Below, piece after piece: positions 1-6,331 of a DNA stretch of 6,331 nucleotides; the stretch's first letter is position 1; each line of letters begins with the position of its first letter. Source of the stretch: Deltaproteobacteria bacterium. Lineage in GTDB: Bacteria > Desulfobacterota > Syntrophobacteria > BM002. The notes below the pieces were generated by a model. The model was not told where the DNA came from and ran no database searches. It worked only from the letters and a program-made list of their open reading frames with translations. Position numbers and translations under genes: made by a program. Location: assembly GCA_017861095.1 (NCBI GenBank), contig JAGFXI010000125.1, positions 1 through 6,331 on the forward strand. The letters are read 5' to 3'.

Positions 1-2589
1 CTGGTACGGCTTGGGATTCAGGGCGTAGCCCCATTCGAGGCGAAGGGGCCCGAGGGGTGAGTACCAACGCAGCCCCGCTCCCACATCGGTCTGGAAATCA
101 GTGATCTTGATGGGGTCGCCGTTGTAGAAAGCATTCCCTGCATCATAAAAGACTACACCCCGAATCCCTTGTTCCTCGACAATGGGAAAGAGAAGTTCGG
201 CATTGAAGAGGGCCATCTTGTTGCCGCCGAGATAATCCCCCGTCTCCGGATCCCGCGGGCCGACTTTGCCCGCGCCGTACCCCCGGAGGGAGTTGATTCC
301 TCCCAGGAAGAAGCGTTCATAGATGGGGAGAATTCCCCCGGGGAGCTCATCAACATAGCCGGCCTTGCCGTGGAGGAATCCAACCAGCTTCCACACCAGG
401 GGAAAGTACCAGCTCGAGTTTGCCACTACCCGCCAGTAGGCCGCGTCGCCCCCGAGGATCTCCCCGGCATAGTCCGTGGTCAGCGCGTTATCCGAACCCT
501 TGGTGGTGAGAAAGGCGTGGTCCCGGGTGTCGCGGCGTAACGTGGTGCTCACCTGGCTGGTGCGAATCACCCCTTCCTGGTCCTTGATGAAGGTGGAGGC
601 ATCCTCGTCCACACCTGTCACCTTGGCGTGATCGTAGAGGTAGCCCATATAAAGCCTCGTGTAGGCCCACACCGGATAGCTGAACCCGAGCTTGCCGCCG
701 TAACTGTCCTTGTTGTAGTCAATGTAGTCCTGCGACCACTTGTAGAGCTCAACGTTCATGGATAGCGGCGTATCGAACAGCCACGGCTCCGTGAAGCCGA
801 CACTAAACCGGCTGGACCTGCCGCCGATCTGCCCCTGGAAGGCGAGCCGCTGCCCGCGACCGCCCAGGTTCCGCTCGGCGATTTGCCCGAGAATGAAAGC
901 CTGATCGGCGGAGCTGTACCCGGCGCCGATGGATGCGAAGCTCGTGGACTTCTCCTTCACCTTGAGATTGACGTTCATGTCCTTGGAAGTCTCGCCCTTG
1001 GAGGTATCCATATCCACCGATTCGAAATAGTCGAGGCGTTTCAGGTTCTCGGAACTCTTTTGGAGGCTCGCCTTGTCGTATTGAGATCCCTCCACAACCT
1101 GCAGTTCCCGGCGAATCACCTTGTCCCGGGTCTTGGTATTGCCGCTGATGTTGATACGGCCGAAATCGACGAGTTCACCTCGACGAACCTCGTAGGCCAC
1201 ATTTACCACCGGCGGCTCCGAGGTCTTGTCGATCTTCGGCGCCACCTCGGCGAAGGCATAGCCCCGATCGGTGTAGTAGCTGGTGACCCTCTCCAGGTCC
1301 TTCACCAGCGCCTCTCGGTTGAAGTACTCCTCCTTGCTCAGCCGCAACGAGGTCACCAGCTTCTGCTCCGGGCTCGGGTCATCACCGGTCAGCTCTACCT
1401 TACCCACACGGTAGCGCAGTCCTTCGGAAATAGGGAAGTCGAGATAGATGCCCCTCTCGTCGTTGGTGATCTTCGGGCTTCCCACTTTGGCCTCCATGTA
1501 GCCCCGCGTATGGTAGAAGGCCATGAGCCGATCCACATCCACCTCGAGTTGTTCCTTCTTGAGGATCCCCGATTCGGTAAACCAGTAGAAAAAACCCTTT
1601 TCCGAGGTCTTGATTACGTCTTTGAGTTCGCTATCGGGAAAGGCCTGATTGCCGCTGAAGGTGATGGTCTTGATGTAGAGCTTATCATGCTCGACGATCG
1701 AGAACTTCACCACCACGGTGTTCTCTTTCAGCGGTTCGAGACTGTGGCTCACCTCGGCATTGTAGTACCCCTTGTCTCGATAGAGCCCTCTGATCTTATC
1801 CTCATCCTGGGTGAGGGTCGATTCCTGGAGGATGCTGTAAGGTTTGGTGCCCAGTGCGGTGCGGATGTCCTTGTCGCTGACGACATCCGCCCCGCTGATA
1901 TCCACCCGTTCTACTGTCGGTTTCTCGGTGACCACAAAGGTGACCACCTCTCCCTGGGGCGTTTCCTCTCCTTCAACGCGGACGTCAGTGAAGTAGCCCA
2001 TCCGGTATATGCCCGTGAGATCTTCCCGAAGTCTGGCCGGCTCGTACAGATCACCACTCTTGCTCTTGATGACGAGTTTGATCGCCTCGTCCTCGATCCT
2101 TCGATTCCCGGTGATGACGATCTGGTAGATTTTTTTCTTCTGGAGAATCCGGATCCCGACTTCCCTGACGAGGTCGGCCACGGCGCTAGCCAGATTCTCG
2201 AGACCCGTCTTGGTAACATAGATGGGGTAGGTAGCTCGGATGTTCGCCACGTCAACGACCCGCGCGTCTAAACTGATCTGCTCCCCGATCTTGGTCAAGC
2301 TGCCGTACAAGGCGTAACTACCCCCCAACTCGCCGCCGACCTGCCGCACCTGGGCGTCGCCTGTAGGCGGCTTGCCTTCAAGTTCCTCGACGGCGGATAC
2401 CGGCTGAAAGCCTTGCTGTTTGAGGCTGTTGGTGAGCATCGTCATGAGCGGCTCCCGCAGGGCGCTCAGGTCCTCATCGCTAAAGATGGCGAAGGGGAAG
2501 ACCGCTATTCGCTGCATTTGAGCCGTGAGAGGCTGCGGCCAGCTCATCCAGGCGACCAGGACCGCGACGACCAAGCAGACCCGTCTCAT
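1..2589 (-). CDS. bamA: BamA, outer-membrane protein assembly factor (3' end outside window)
   Basis: Essential Omp85-family outer-membrane protein that folds and inserts beta-barrel proteins. The frame is open for 863 codons from ATG 2589 to the window edge. Residues 1-23 form a signal peptide (MRR, hydrophobic core, PLTA cleavage site before Gln24), which supports this start. A weak GGGGAG at 2600-2605 lies 10 bases upstream. Residues 25-150 are an extra alpha/beta domain beginning QRIAVFPF. Five POTRA domains follow: about 154-225, 226-303, 304-392, 393-472 and 473-547. Each begins with a short strand of the pattern I.IxG(N) and carries a Y..(K/R)GY/F-type helix end. The barrel begins near 548 (SFASIGAGYSS). 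The conserved L6 loop motif is present as GGINSLRGYG at 763-772, with RGY at 769-771. The last visible residues (GPLRLEWGYALNPKPYQ) match the penultimate barrel strand region, so about 20 residues are missing. It follows lolD after 24 bases and is probably co-transcribed. Identification is firm. Confidence 0.96.
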   Translation of the reverse strand, partial: MRRVCLVVAVLVAWMSWPQPLTAQMQRIAVFPFAIFSDEDLSALREPLMTMLTNSLKQQGFQPVSAVEELEGKPPTGDAQVRQVGGELGGSYALYGSLTKIGEQISLDARVVDVANIRATYPIYVTKTGLENLASAVADLVREVGIRILQKKKIYQIVITGNRRIEDEAIKLVIKSKSGDLYEPARLREDLTGIYRMGYFTDVRVEGEETPQGEVVTFVVTEKPTVERVDISGADVVSDKDIRTALGTKPYSILQESTLTQDEDKIRGLYRDKGYYNAEVSHSLEPLKENTVVVKFSIVEHDKLYIKTITFSGNQAFPDSELKDVIKTSEKGFFYWFTESGILKKEQLEVDVDRLMAFYHTRGYMEAKVGSPKITNDERGIYLDFPISEGLRYRVGKVELTGDDPSPEQKLVTSLRLSKEEYFNREALVKDLERVTSYYTDRGYAFAEVAPKIDKTSEPPVVNVAYEVRRGELVDFGRINISGNTKTRDKVIRRELQVVEGSQYDKASLQKSSENLKRLDYFESVDMDTSKGETSKDMNVNLKVKEKSTSFASIGAGYSSADQAFILGQIAERNLGGRGQRLAFQGQIGGRSSRFSVGFTEPWLFDTPLSMNVELYKWSQDYIDYNKDSYGGKLGFSYPVWAYTRLYMGYLYDHAKVTGVDEDASTFIKDQEGVIRTSQVSTTLRRDTRDHAFLTTKGSDNALTTDYAGEILGGDAAYWRVVANSSWYFPLVWKLVGFLHGKAGYVDELPGGILPIYERFFLGGINSLRGYGAGKVGPRDPETGDYLGGNKMALFNAELLFPIVEEQGIRGVVFYDAGNAFYNGDPIKITDFQTDVGAGLRWYSPLGPLRLEWGYALNPKPYQ

Positions 2590-2613
2590 CGTGCCGTTGC
2601 TCCCCGCCAACCT

Positions 2614-3300
2614 TTAGAGTTCTTGAAGGATGCCTTCTTTCATCTGGTAGCTTCTTCCCATCATGCCAGCCAGCTCCATGTTGTGGGTCACCACTAACAG
2701 ACTCACGTGGTGCTCCTCGTTGAGGCGGAGCAGAAGATCATGAATATTCCTGCCGGTCTTCGTATCCAAGTTGCCGGTGGGCTCGTCCGCCAACAGAATG
2801 CGCGGTCGCAGGACGAGTGCTCGTGCGACCGCCACTCGCTGCTGTTCCCCACCAGAAAGCTCTCCGACGCGATGAACGAGGCGATGGCTGAGACCCACCT
2901 GCTCCAAAATAGACTCAGCCAGCTCCCGCGCCTCCCGGCGGCTTTTATGGGCGATCAGAGCCGGCAACATAGCGTTTTCCAAAGCGGTGAATTCGGGGAG
3001 AAGGTGATGAAACTGAAAAACGAACCCAATAGAGTGGTTGCGGAAAGCGGCGAGGTGATCGGGGGAGAAGGTGAACACATCCACACCGTCGTAGAAGACC
3101 CCTCCGTCGCTCGGGCGCTCCAAGGTCCCCAGGATATGGAGCAAGGTTGACTTGCCTACGCCCGAGGCACCAAGAACGGCAGCAGTTTCCTGGGGCGCCA
3201 CGGTGAACTCCACACCCCGGAGCACATCCACGCGGCGCTCGCCGCTCCCGAAGTGCTTGTGGACGTTCCGTACCTGGAGAAAAGGCCGGGGGCTATTCAT
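2614..3300 (-). CDS. lolD: LolD, ATPase of the lipoprotein-releasing ABC transporter
   Basis: Cytoplasmic ATPase that powers release of outer-membrane-destined lipoproteins from the inner membrane to LolA. The 228-residue protein has a complete ABC set: Walker A GASGVGKST at 44-52, Q-loop Gln96 (FVFQFHHLLPEFTALEN), signature LSGGEQQR at 148-155, Walker B ILLADEP at 168-174 with Glu173, D-loop NLD at 177-179 and switch His206. The HHLLPEFTALEN stretch after the Q-loop is typical of LolD rather than of generic MacB-type ATPases. A longer reading from 3360 adds 20 Pro/Arg-rich residues (MPPCILPGRPHG...). I prefer ATG 3298-3300 because GGAGG lies 9 bases upstream (3310-3314) and the protein then starts like the family, MNSPRPFLQVRNVHKHF. 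The start codon sits inside the end of lolC (ATGAATAG; 8-base overlap), which implies translational coupling. The stop is TAA at 2614-2616. Confidence 0.96.
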   Translation of the reverse strand: MNSPRPFLQVRNVHKHFGSGERRVDVLRGVEFTVAPQETAAVLGASGVGKSTLLHILGTLERPSDGGVFYDGVDVFTFSPDHLAAFRNHSIGFVFQFHHLLPEFTALENAMLPALIAHKSRREARELAESILEQVGLSHRLVHRVGELSGGEQQRVAVARALVLRPRILLADEPTGNLDTKTGRNIHDLLLRLNEEHHVSLLVVTHNMELAGMMGRSYQMKEGILQEL

Positions 3301-4537
3301 AGCGGATAGCCTCCGCAGGCTCAAGCCGTGAGGCCTGCCAGGCAGGATACAAGGTGGCAACCAGGCTGATGACTATGGCCGCAAGCGCGGTAAGGGTCAC
3401 ATCCAGCGCATCTATCTTTACCGGGAGGGTGGAAATGTAATACACGTCCCGAGGCAATTGGACGAACTGGTACGTGGCCAGGAGTTTGCAGAGACCGAAG
3501 CCGCCGACAAGGCCCAGAACGGTGCCGACCAGACCAATGATGAGGCCTTCGATCATGAAGATCGCCATGATGCTCCGATTCGTAGCGCCCATGGACTTGA
3601 GGATGGCTATGTCCCGCGTCTTCTCCATGACCACCATGATAAGGGTGCTGATGATGTTAAAGGCGGCCACCAGGATAATAAGCGTCAGGATAATGAACAT
3701 CACGATCTTCTCGAGCTTGAGGGCCGAGAACAGATTCCTGTTCATGCTCATCCAATCCCGGCTCCAGAAGGGAAATCCTCCCAGGAGCTTGCCGGCGTTC
3801 CAGGCGACGCGGTCAGCCTGATAGATGTCGTCCACCCGCAACTCGATCCCGGTGACCTTATCGCCCAACCCGAAGAAACTCTGGGCTGTTGCCAGGGGTA
3901 CGTAAGCCAGCTTGGAGTCGTACTCGTACATTCCAGACTCGAAGATGCCAGCCACTCGGAAGACCTGACTCCGTGGCACCTGCCCCAGGGGGGTGAGCCG
4001 GCCGAGAGGCGAGACGACCGTCAGCGCGTCGCCCCGGGCGACGCCGAGATTCTTCGCCAGTTCGCTGCCGAGAATGATCGGCGGCAGCCCCTGTTGGTCG
4101 GGCTGCTCCTCTCTGCGGCTGAGTTCCTCCAGGTTGGCACCCCGAAGGTTCCTCGCCAAGCTGATCACCTTCCCAGCCGTTTCGGGATCGAAGCCCCGCA
4201 GCACCGCTCCCGACACCGCCTGACCGGAGCTGATGAGCACCTCGCCGTACGTGAAAGGGGTTGCCGCCGTGACCCCCGGGATCTTCTCCACCTGAGCCAT
4301 CACGCCTTGATACTCCGCCATGGGTCCATCGAAGCGGGAGATGACCACGTGAGCGGTGACTCCAAGGATCTTGTCCCGGAGGTCCTCCTTGAACCCATTC
4401 ATCACGGCAAGGACCACGATGAGGGCGGTGACTCCCACCATCACTCCGCCGATAGAGATGAAGGTAATGAGGGAGATGAAGGTCTGCTTGCGTTTGGCCT
4501 TCAGGTACCGCAGGCCGATAAAAAGTTCATAGGACAT
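3293..4537 (-). CDS. lolC: LolC/LolE-family lipoprotein-releasing permease
   Basis: Inner-membrane subunit of the Lol ABC transporter, partner of LolD. The 414-residue protein has the family layout of four membrane segments: TM1 about 20-46, TM2 about 278-303, TM3 about 323-350 and TM4 about 379-398. A large periplasmic domain lies between TM1 and TM2. Family hallmarks are the start SYELFIGLRYLKAKRKQTF, the coupling region EKTRDIAILKSMGA (305-318) after TM2, and the C-terminus LYPAWQASRLEPAEAIRYE. A loop at about 176-191 (SPLGRLTPLGQVPRSQ) aligns with the LolC 'hook' of E. coli that contacts LolA (from memory: TPMGRIPSQR), so I use the lolC symbol. Only one permease gene is visible, so it may work as a homodimer (LolF type). 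A GTG at 4549 would add four residues, but the family usually begins at the Met used here. Neither start has a good ribosome binding site. The stop is TAG at 3293-3295, overlapping lolD. Confidence 0.94.
   Translation of the reverse strand: MSYELFIGLRYLKAKRKQTFISLITFISIGGVMVGVTALIVVLAVMNGFKEDLRDKILGVTAHVVISRFDGPMAEYQGVMAQVEKIPGVTAATPFTYGEVLISSGQAVSGAVLRGFDPETAGKVISLARNLRGANLEELSRREEQPDQQGLPPIILGSELAKNLGVARGDALTVVSPLGRLTPLGQVPRSQVFRVAGIFESGMYEYDSKLAYVPLATAQSFFGLGDKVTGIELRVDDIYQADRVAWNAGKLLGGFPFWSRDWMSMNRNLFSALKLEKIVMFIILTLIILVAAFNIISTLIMVVMEKTRDIAILKSMGATNRSIMAIFMIEGLIIGLVGTVLGLVGGFGLCKLLATYQFVQLPRDVYYISTLPVKIDALDVTLTALAAIVISLVATLYPAWQASRLEPAEAIRYE
3310..3314 (-). promoter_or_regulatory. Ribosome binding site of lolD
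   Basis: GGAGG on the minus strand, 9 bases before ATG 3300 and inside the lolC coding region. It is the strongest Shine-Dalgarno match next to any start in this window. It decides the lolD start at 3300 rather than 3360 and points to lolC-lolD coupling. Confidence 0.7.
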
Positions 4538-4584
4538 AGCTGGGATCACGGAGAGTGGACACTTGGTTAGCTCGGTCTTTGCCT

Positions 4585-4608
4585 CCGGGCCCGGGAACTT
4601 GGACCCGG
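4585..4608 (-). repeat. GC-rich inverted repeat in the lolC leader
   Basis: Read on the minus strand, CCGGGTCC and GGGCCCGG pair over 8 bp, with one G-U wobble in RNA, around an 8-base loop (AAGTTCCC). It ends 47 bases before the lolC ATG. No T-run follows on either strand, so it is not a standard intrinsic terminator. It could be a leader structure affecting lolC translation or just a GC-rich coincidence. Confidence 0.4.
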
Positions 4609-4876
4609 CTATATCAGCTCGGTGGCTGTCTTCGCCGAACAGGTCGCGCTGACTCCCAGTCTCGTTCCCGTCAGGCTACCATGGGAGACAGGGCGAGCCG
4701 CCGAAGGGTTTCGGAACAGAAAGGCAGAGCGCATCTGGAGCGATCTGTTATCCTCCGGCCTCTTAACCCCCACTATGCACGAAACATCTGCTGCGACCGC
4801 GGATATGGCCCTCCTTTCGGGCGTCCTCGGGTCTCGGACCTTGTGGCGCATTGATAAGCATGCCTTAGATCCGAGC

Positions 4877-4892
4877 CCCGCGATGCCGCGGG
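4877..4892 (-). repeat. Short perfect hairpin downstream of lysS
   Basis: CCCGCG, loop GCAT, CGCGGG on the minus strand: six G-C pairs, starting 63 bases after the lysS stop. It could help end lysS transcription, but no T-tract follows (GCTCGGATCTAAGG), so I do not call it an intrinsic terminator. Confidence 0.35.
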
Positions 4893-4955
4893 ATGGTTGC
4901 CCGATGGCACGACCGTCTCCACGATCTCTCGACGGCGTCCCGTGCATGATGCGAG

Positions 4956-6278
4956 TTAATCCCGTTCCGGCCGGAGGTGGGGAAAGAGAATAACCTCCCG
5001 AATGGAGGCCGTGTCAGTCAGAAGCATCACCAGTCGATCGACTCCGATTCCCTCCCCTGCAGCCGGAGGCATCCCGTACTCGAGAGCGCGAATGTAGTCC
5101 TCGTCCATGAGGTGAGCCTCCTCGTCGCCGGCCTTACGAGCTGCCACCTGTTCGCGGAACCTCTCCTCCTGGTCCACCGGGTCGTTGAGCTCGGAGAAGC
5201 CATTGGCGATCTCACGACCCCCTATAAAAAGCTCGAATCGGTCGACGAAGAAAGGATCCTGGTCGCTCCGGCGTGACAGGGGCGATACCTCCAGAGGATA
5301 GTGGGTAATAAAGGTGGGCTGATCCAGTTTCGGTTCCACCAGCGTCTCGAAGAGTCTCGTCAGAATCTTGCCCGGACCCTGCCCCGCGGTGTCGATCCCC
5401 AGACCTCGAGCCCTTATCCGCAACCGCTCGACGTCGCAGAGCTCTTCAGCGGCAACCCCCCCGAATGTGACCATCGCCTCAGTGAGCCGGTAACGCCGCC
5501 ACGGCGGGCTCAGGTCGATGGTCTTCCCCTGGCAAGGTATCTGAAGCCCCCCGGCGACCTCGTGGGCCACCGAGCAAAGCATCTCCTCGGTAAAGGGCAG
5601 GAGATCCTCGTAGGTGGCATAGGCCTGGTAAAACTCGAGCATGGTGAATTCCGGGTTGTGCTGGACAGAGATCCCTTCATTGCGAAAGTTACGATTGATC
5701 TCGAAGACCCGCTCGAACCCGCCTACGAGGAGCCGTTTCAGATAGAGCTCCGGCGCCACCCTGAGGAAGAGATCCATATCGAGAGCATTATGGTGGGTCT
5801 TGAATGGACGGGCCGTGGCGCCACCGGGGATGGGCTGCATCATAGGTGTCTCCACCTCAAGAAACCCCTGGGCCGCTAGAAACTCTCGCAACTTCTGGAT
5901 TATGCGCGTTCGCTTGATGAACACGCCCCGGACGCCCTCGTTGACAATAAGGTCCACGTATCGCTGGCGATAGCGGCTTTCTACGTCGCGGAGCCCGTGG
6001 AACTTTTCCGGCAGGGGCCGCAGGCTCTTGGTGATCAGTCTCACGTCGAAGGCAGCCTGCCCGAAGGACCGCATGGCCACGATCCGACCGGCAACGGTGA
6101 ACACCCTGGTCTCCCGTGCCAGAGCCTCGGCATCCAGGCCGCCACAGTGGTTCCTGATGTCAGCCAGGTGGTCTTCGACCCGGAGATTGTTGGGATACAG
6201 CGAAACTCCTTCATCCAGCAGGGCCTGTGCCTTTTGCCTTCGCTGGGTGAGGACCTGACTCAGTTCATCTTTGCTCAT
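4956..6278 (-). CDS. lysS: Lysyl-tRNA synthetase, class II, with a shortened anticodon-binding OB-fold
   Basis: Cytosolic enzyme that charges tRNA-Lys with lysine using ATP. The class IIb catalytic core is complete. Motif 1 region is GFLEVETPMMQPIPGG (138-153). Motif 2 is FEINRNFRNEG (192-202) followed by HNPEFTMLE (207-215). Motif 3 is GEGIGVDRLVMLL (408-420). The lysine-pocket region FIGGREIANGFSELNDP and the C-terminus ILFPHLRPERD are also present. The N-terminal helix (QRRQKAQALLDEG, 12-24) and the first OB strand VAGRIVAMRSFGQAAF (62-77) are normal. After Phe77 (codon 6048-6050) the protein jumps directly to DVRLITKSLRPLPEKFHGL. Compared with my recollection of E. coli LysS, about 56 residues (roughly V86-T141) are absent in frame, giving 440 residues instead of about 500. 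ATG 6278 begins MSKDELSQVLTQRR, as expected for the family. The ribosome binding site is poor (GGGATC, 9 bases upstream). The gene follows a TAG at 6281-6283 by two bases. Identity as LysRS is firm; function of the OB domain is uncertain. Confidence 0.93.
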   Translation of the reverse strand: MSKDELSQVLTQRRQKAQALLDEGVSLYPNNLRVEDHLADIRNHCGGLDAEALARETRVFTVAGRIVAMRSFGQAAFDVRLITKSLRPLPEKFHGLRDVESRYRQRYVDLIVNEGVRGVFIKRTRIIQKLREFLAAQGFLEVETPMMQPIPGGATARPFKTHHNALDMDLFLRVAPELYLKRLLVGGFERVFEINRNFRNEGISVQHNPEFTMLEFYQAYATYEDLLPFTEEMLCSVAHEVAGGLQIPCQGKTIDLSPPWRRYRLTEAMVTFGGVAAEELCDVERLRIRARGLGIDTAGQGPGKILTRLFETLVEPKLDQPTFITHYPLEVSPLSRRSDQDPFFVDRFELFIGGREIANGFSELNDPVDQEERFREQVAARKAGDEEAHLMDEDYIRALEYGMPPAAGEGIGVDRLVMLLTDTASIREVILFPHLRPERD

Positions 6279-6280
6279 GT

Positions 6281-6331
6281 CTAACGAGATCCCGACTCTT
6301 CGGGGTTCCGCCGTCGCGTCTCAGCATTTGG
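6281..6331 (-). CDS. Possible 3' end of an upstream gene
   Basis: A minus-strand frame is open from the window edge for 16 codons (PNAETRRRNPEESGSR), stopping at TAG 6281-6283, two bases before the lysS ATG. That spacing, and the weak lysS ribosome binding site, would suit translational coupling. In many bacteria prfB (release factor 2) precedes lysS, but these residues are a variable hydrophilic tail and prove nothing. A 5-bp hairpin (CCCGA, AGAG, TCGGG; 6291-6304) lies inside it. It could equally be untranslated leader of lysS. Confidence 0.25.
   Translation of the reverse strand, partial: PNAETRRRNPEESGSR

Larger units (their letters stand above)
4538..4955. other. 418-base gap between lysS and lolC, no convincing gene
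   Basis: The gap is long for two genes on the same strand. I read both strands for tRNA arms, rRNA-like stretches and repeats and found only two GC-rich inverted repeats (4585-4608 and 4877-4892). A minus-strand frame from ATG 4947 to TAG 4609 would give a 112-residue Arg/Ser-rich protein. It has no ribosome binding site and resembles no family I know. Plus-strand frames here are similar in quality. The gap should hold the lolC-lolD-bamA promoter. The best spacing I could find is TTCGGC (4634-4639), 17 bases, TGATAT (4611-4616), which is too weak to annotate as a promoter. GAAAGGAGGG on the minus strand near 4813-4822 looks like a ribosome binding site but leads only to a four-codon frame. 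Confidence 0.6.

Noticed and set aside
1588..1594. T_TTT_TTC slippery heptamer in frame within bamA
   Set aside because: It fits the -1 frameshift pattern, but BamA needs the zero frame. I saw no obvious downstream structure or useful alternative product, so it is likely coincidental.
2128..2140. Run of seven A residues on the bamA sense strand between the N-terminal domain and POTRA1
   Set aside because: Transcript slippage is conceivable, but the frame is correct as written and Lys-Lys-Lys at a domain boundary explains it.
883..2271. Long plus-strand open frame of 462 codons antisense to bamA
   Set aside because: The minus-strand frame here is unmistakably BamA. The plus-strand protein is rich in His, Leu and Val with no recognisable motif, as expected for the complement of GC-biased codons.
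2614..3360. Longer LolD start at 3360
   Set aside because: The additional 20 residues are a Pro/Arg/Leu-rich shadow of the lolC end, and the GGAGG site points to ATG 3300.
3458..4570. Plus-strand open frame of 370 codons antisense to lolC
   Set aside because: It is the complement of a clear LolC/E permease. Its product is dominated by Asp, His and Glu and has no domain signature.
4611..4639. Possible promoter TTCGGC, 17 bases, TGATAT for lolC
   Set aside because: Each box matches only about half of the sigma-70 consensus, a level expected by chance in 400 bases.
4609..4947. Minus-strand 112-residue frame in the lysS-lolC gap
   Set aside because: It has no ribosome binding site, no family resemblance and an Arg/Ser-rich composition typical of chance frames in GC-rich DNA. 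Overlapping plus-strand frames are equally long, so I did not list it as a gene.
4622..4993. Plus-strand 123-residue frame running from the gap into the end of lysS
   Set aside because: It overlaps the conserved lysS C-terminus antisense and has no recognisable features.

Overview
This window looks like ordinary chromosome from a moderately GC-rich Gram-negative (diderm) bacterium. Every gene I can support lies on the minus strand, so transcription runs from the right end of the window to the left. The order is lysS, lolC (lolC/E type), lolD, bamA. A lysS-lolCD-bamA run, normally continuing into skp/ompH and lpxD-fabZ-lpxA, is familiar from the deltaproteobacterial lineages (Desulfobacterota and relatives) and from neighbouring phyla such as Methylomirabilota. 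I place the organism only at that level, from gene order and protein character; no species call is possible.

Layout, in the direction of transcription. Positions 6331-6281 hold the last 16 codons of a possible upstream gene; prfB often sits there, but too little is visible to say. Positions 6278-4956 encode a class II lysyl-tRNA synthetase. Positions 4955-4538 are a 418-base gap with two GC-rich inverted repeats and no convincing gene. Positions 4537-3293 encode a LolC/LolE-family permease, 3300-2614 the LolD ATPase (8-base overlap with lolC), and 2589-1 BamA, which runs off the left edge a few tens of codons before its expected end.

The lol and bam genes form a coherent envelope-biogenesis operon. 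LolC2D2 would extract mature lipoproteins from the inner membrane and hand them to LolA. BamA folds beta-barrel proteins into the outer membrane, and the accessory Bam subunits are themselves lipoproteins that depend on Lol. LysS is a housekeeping translation gene that is a frequent neighbour in these lineages.

The most striking observation is in lysS. The protein is 440 residues, against about 490-505 for typical bacterial LysRS, and the shortfall is one clean in-frame gap of about 56 residues inside the anticodon-binding OB-fold. The N-terminal helices and all three class II catalytic motifs are intact. This is either a real minimal-anticodon-domain LysRS or a sequence/assembly deletion. 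Second in interest is an extra domain of about 125 residues between the BamA signal peptide and its five POTRA domains. I found no mobile element, CRISPR array, tRNA, rRNA or defence system.
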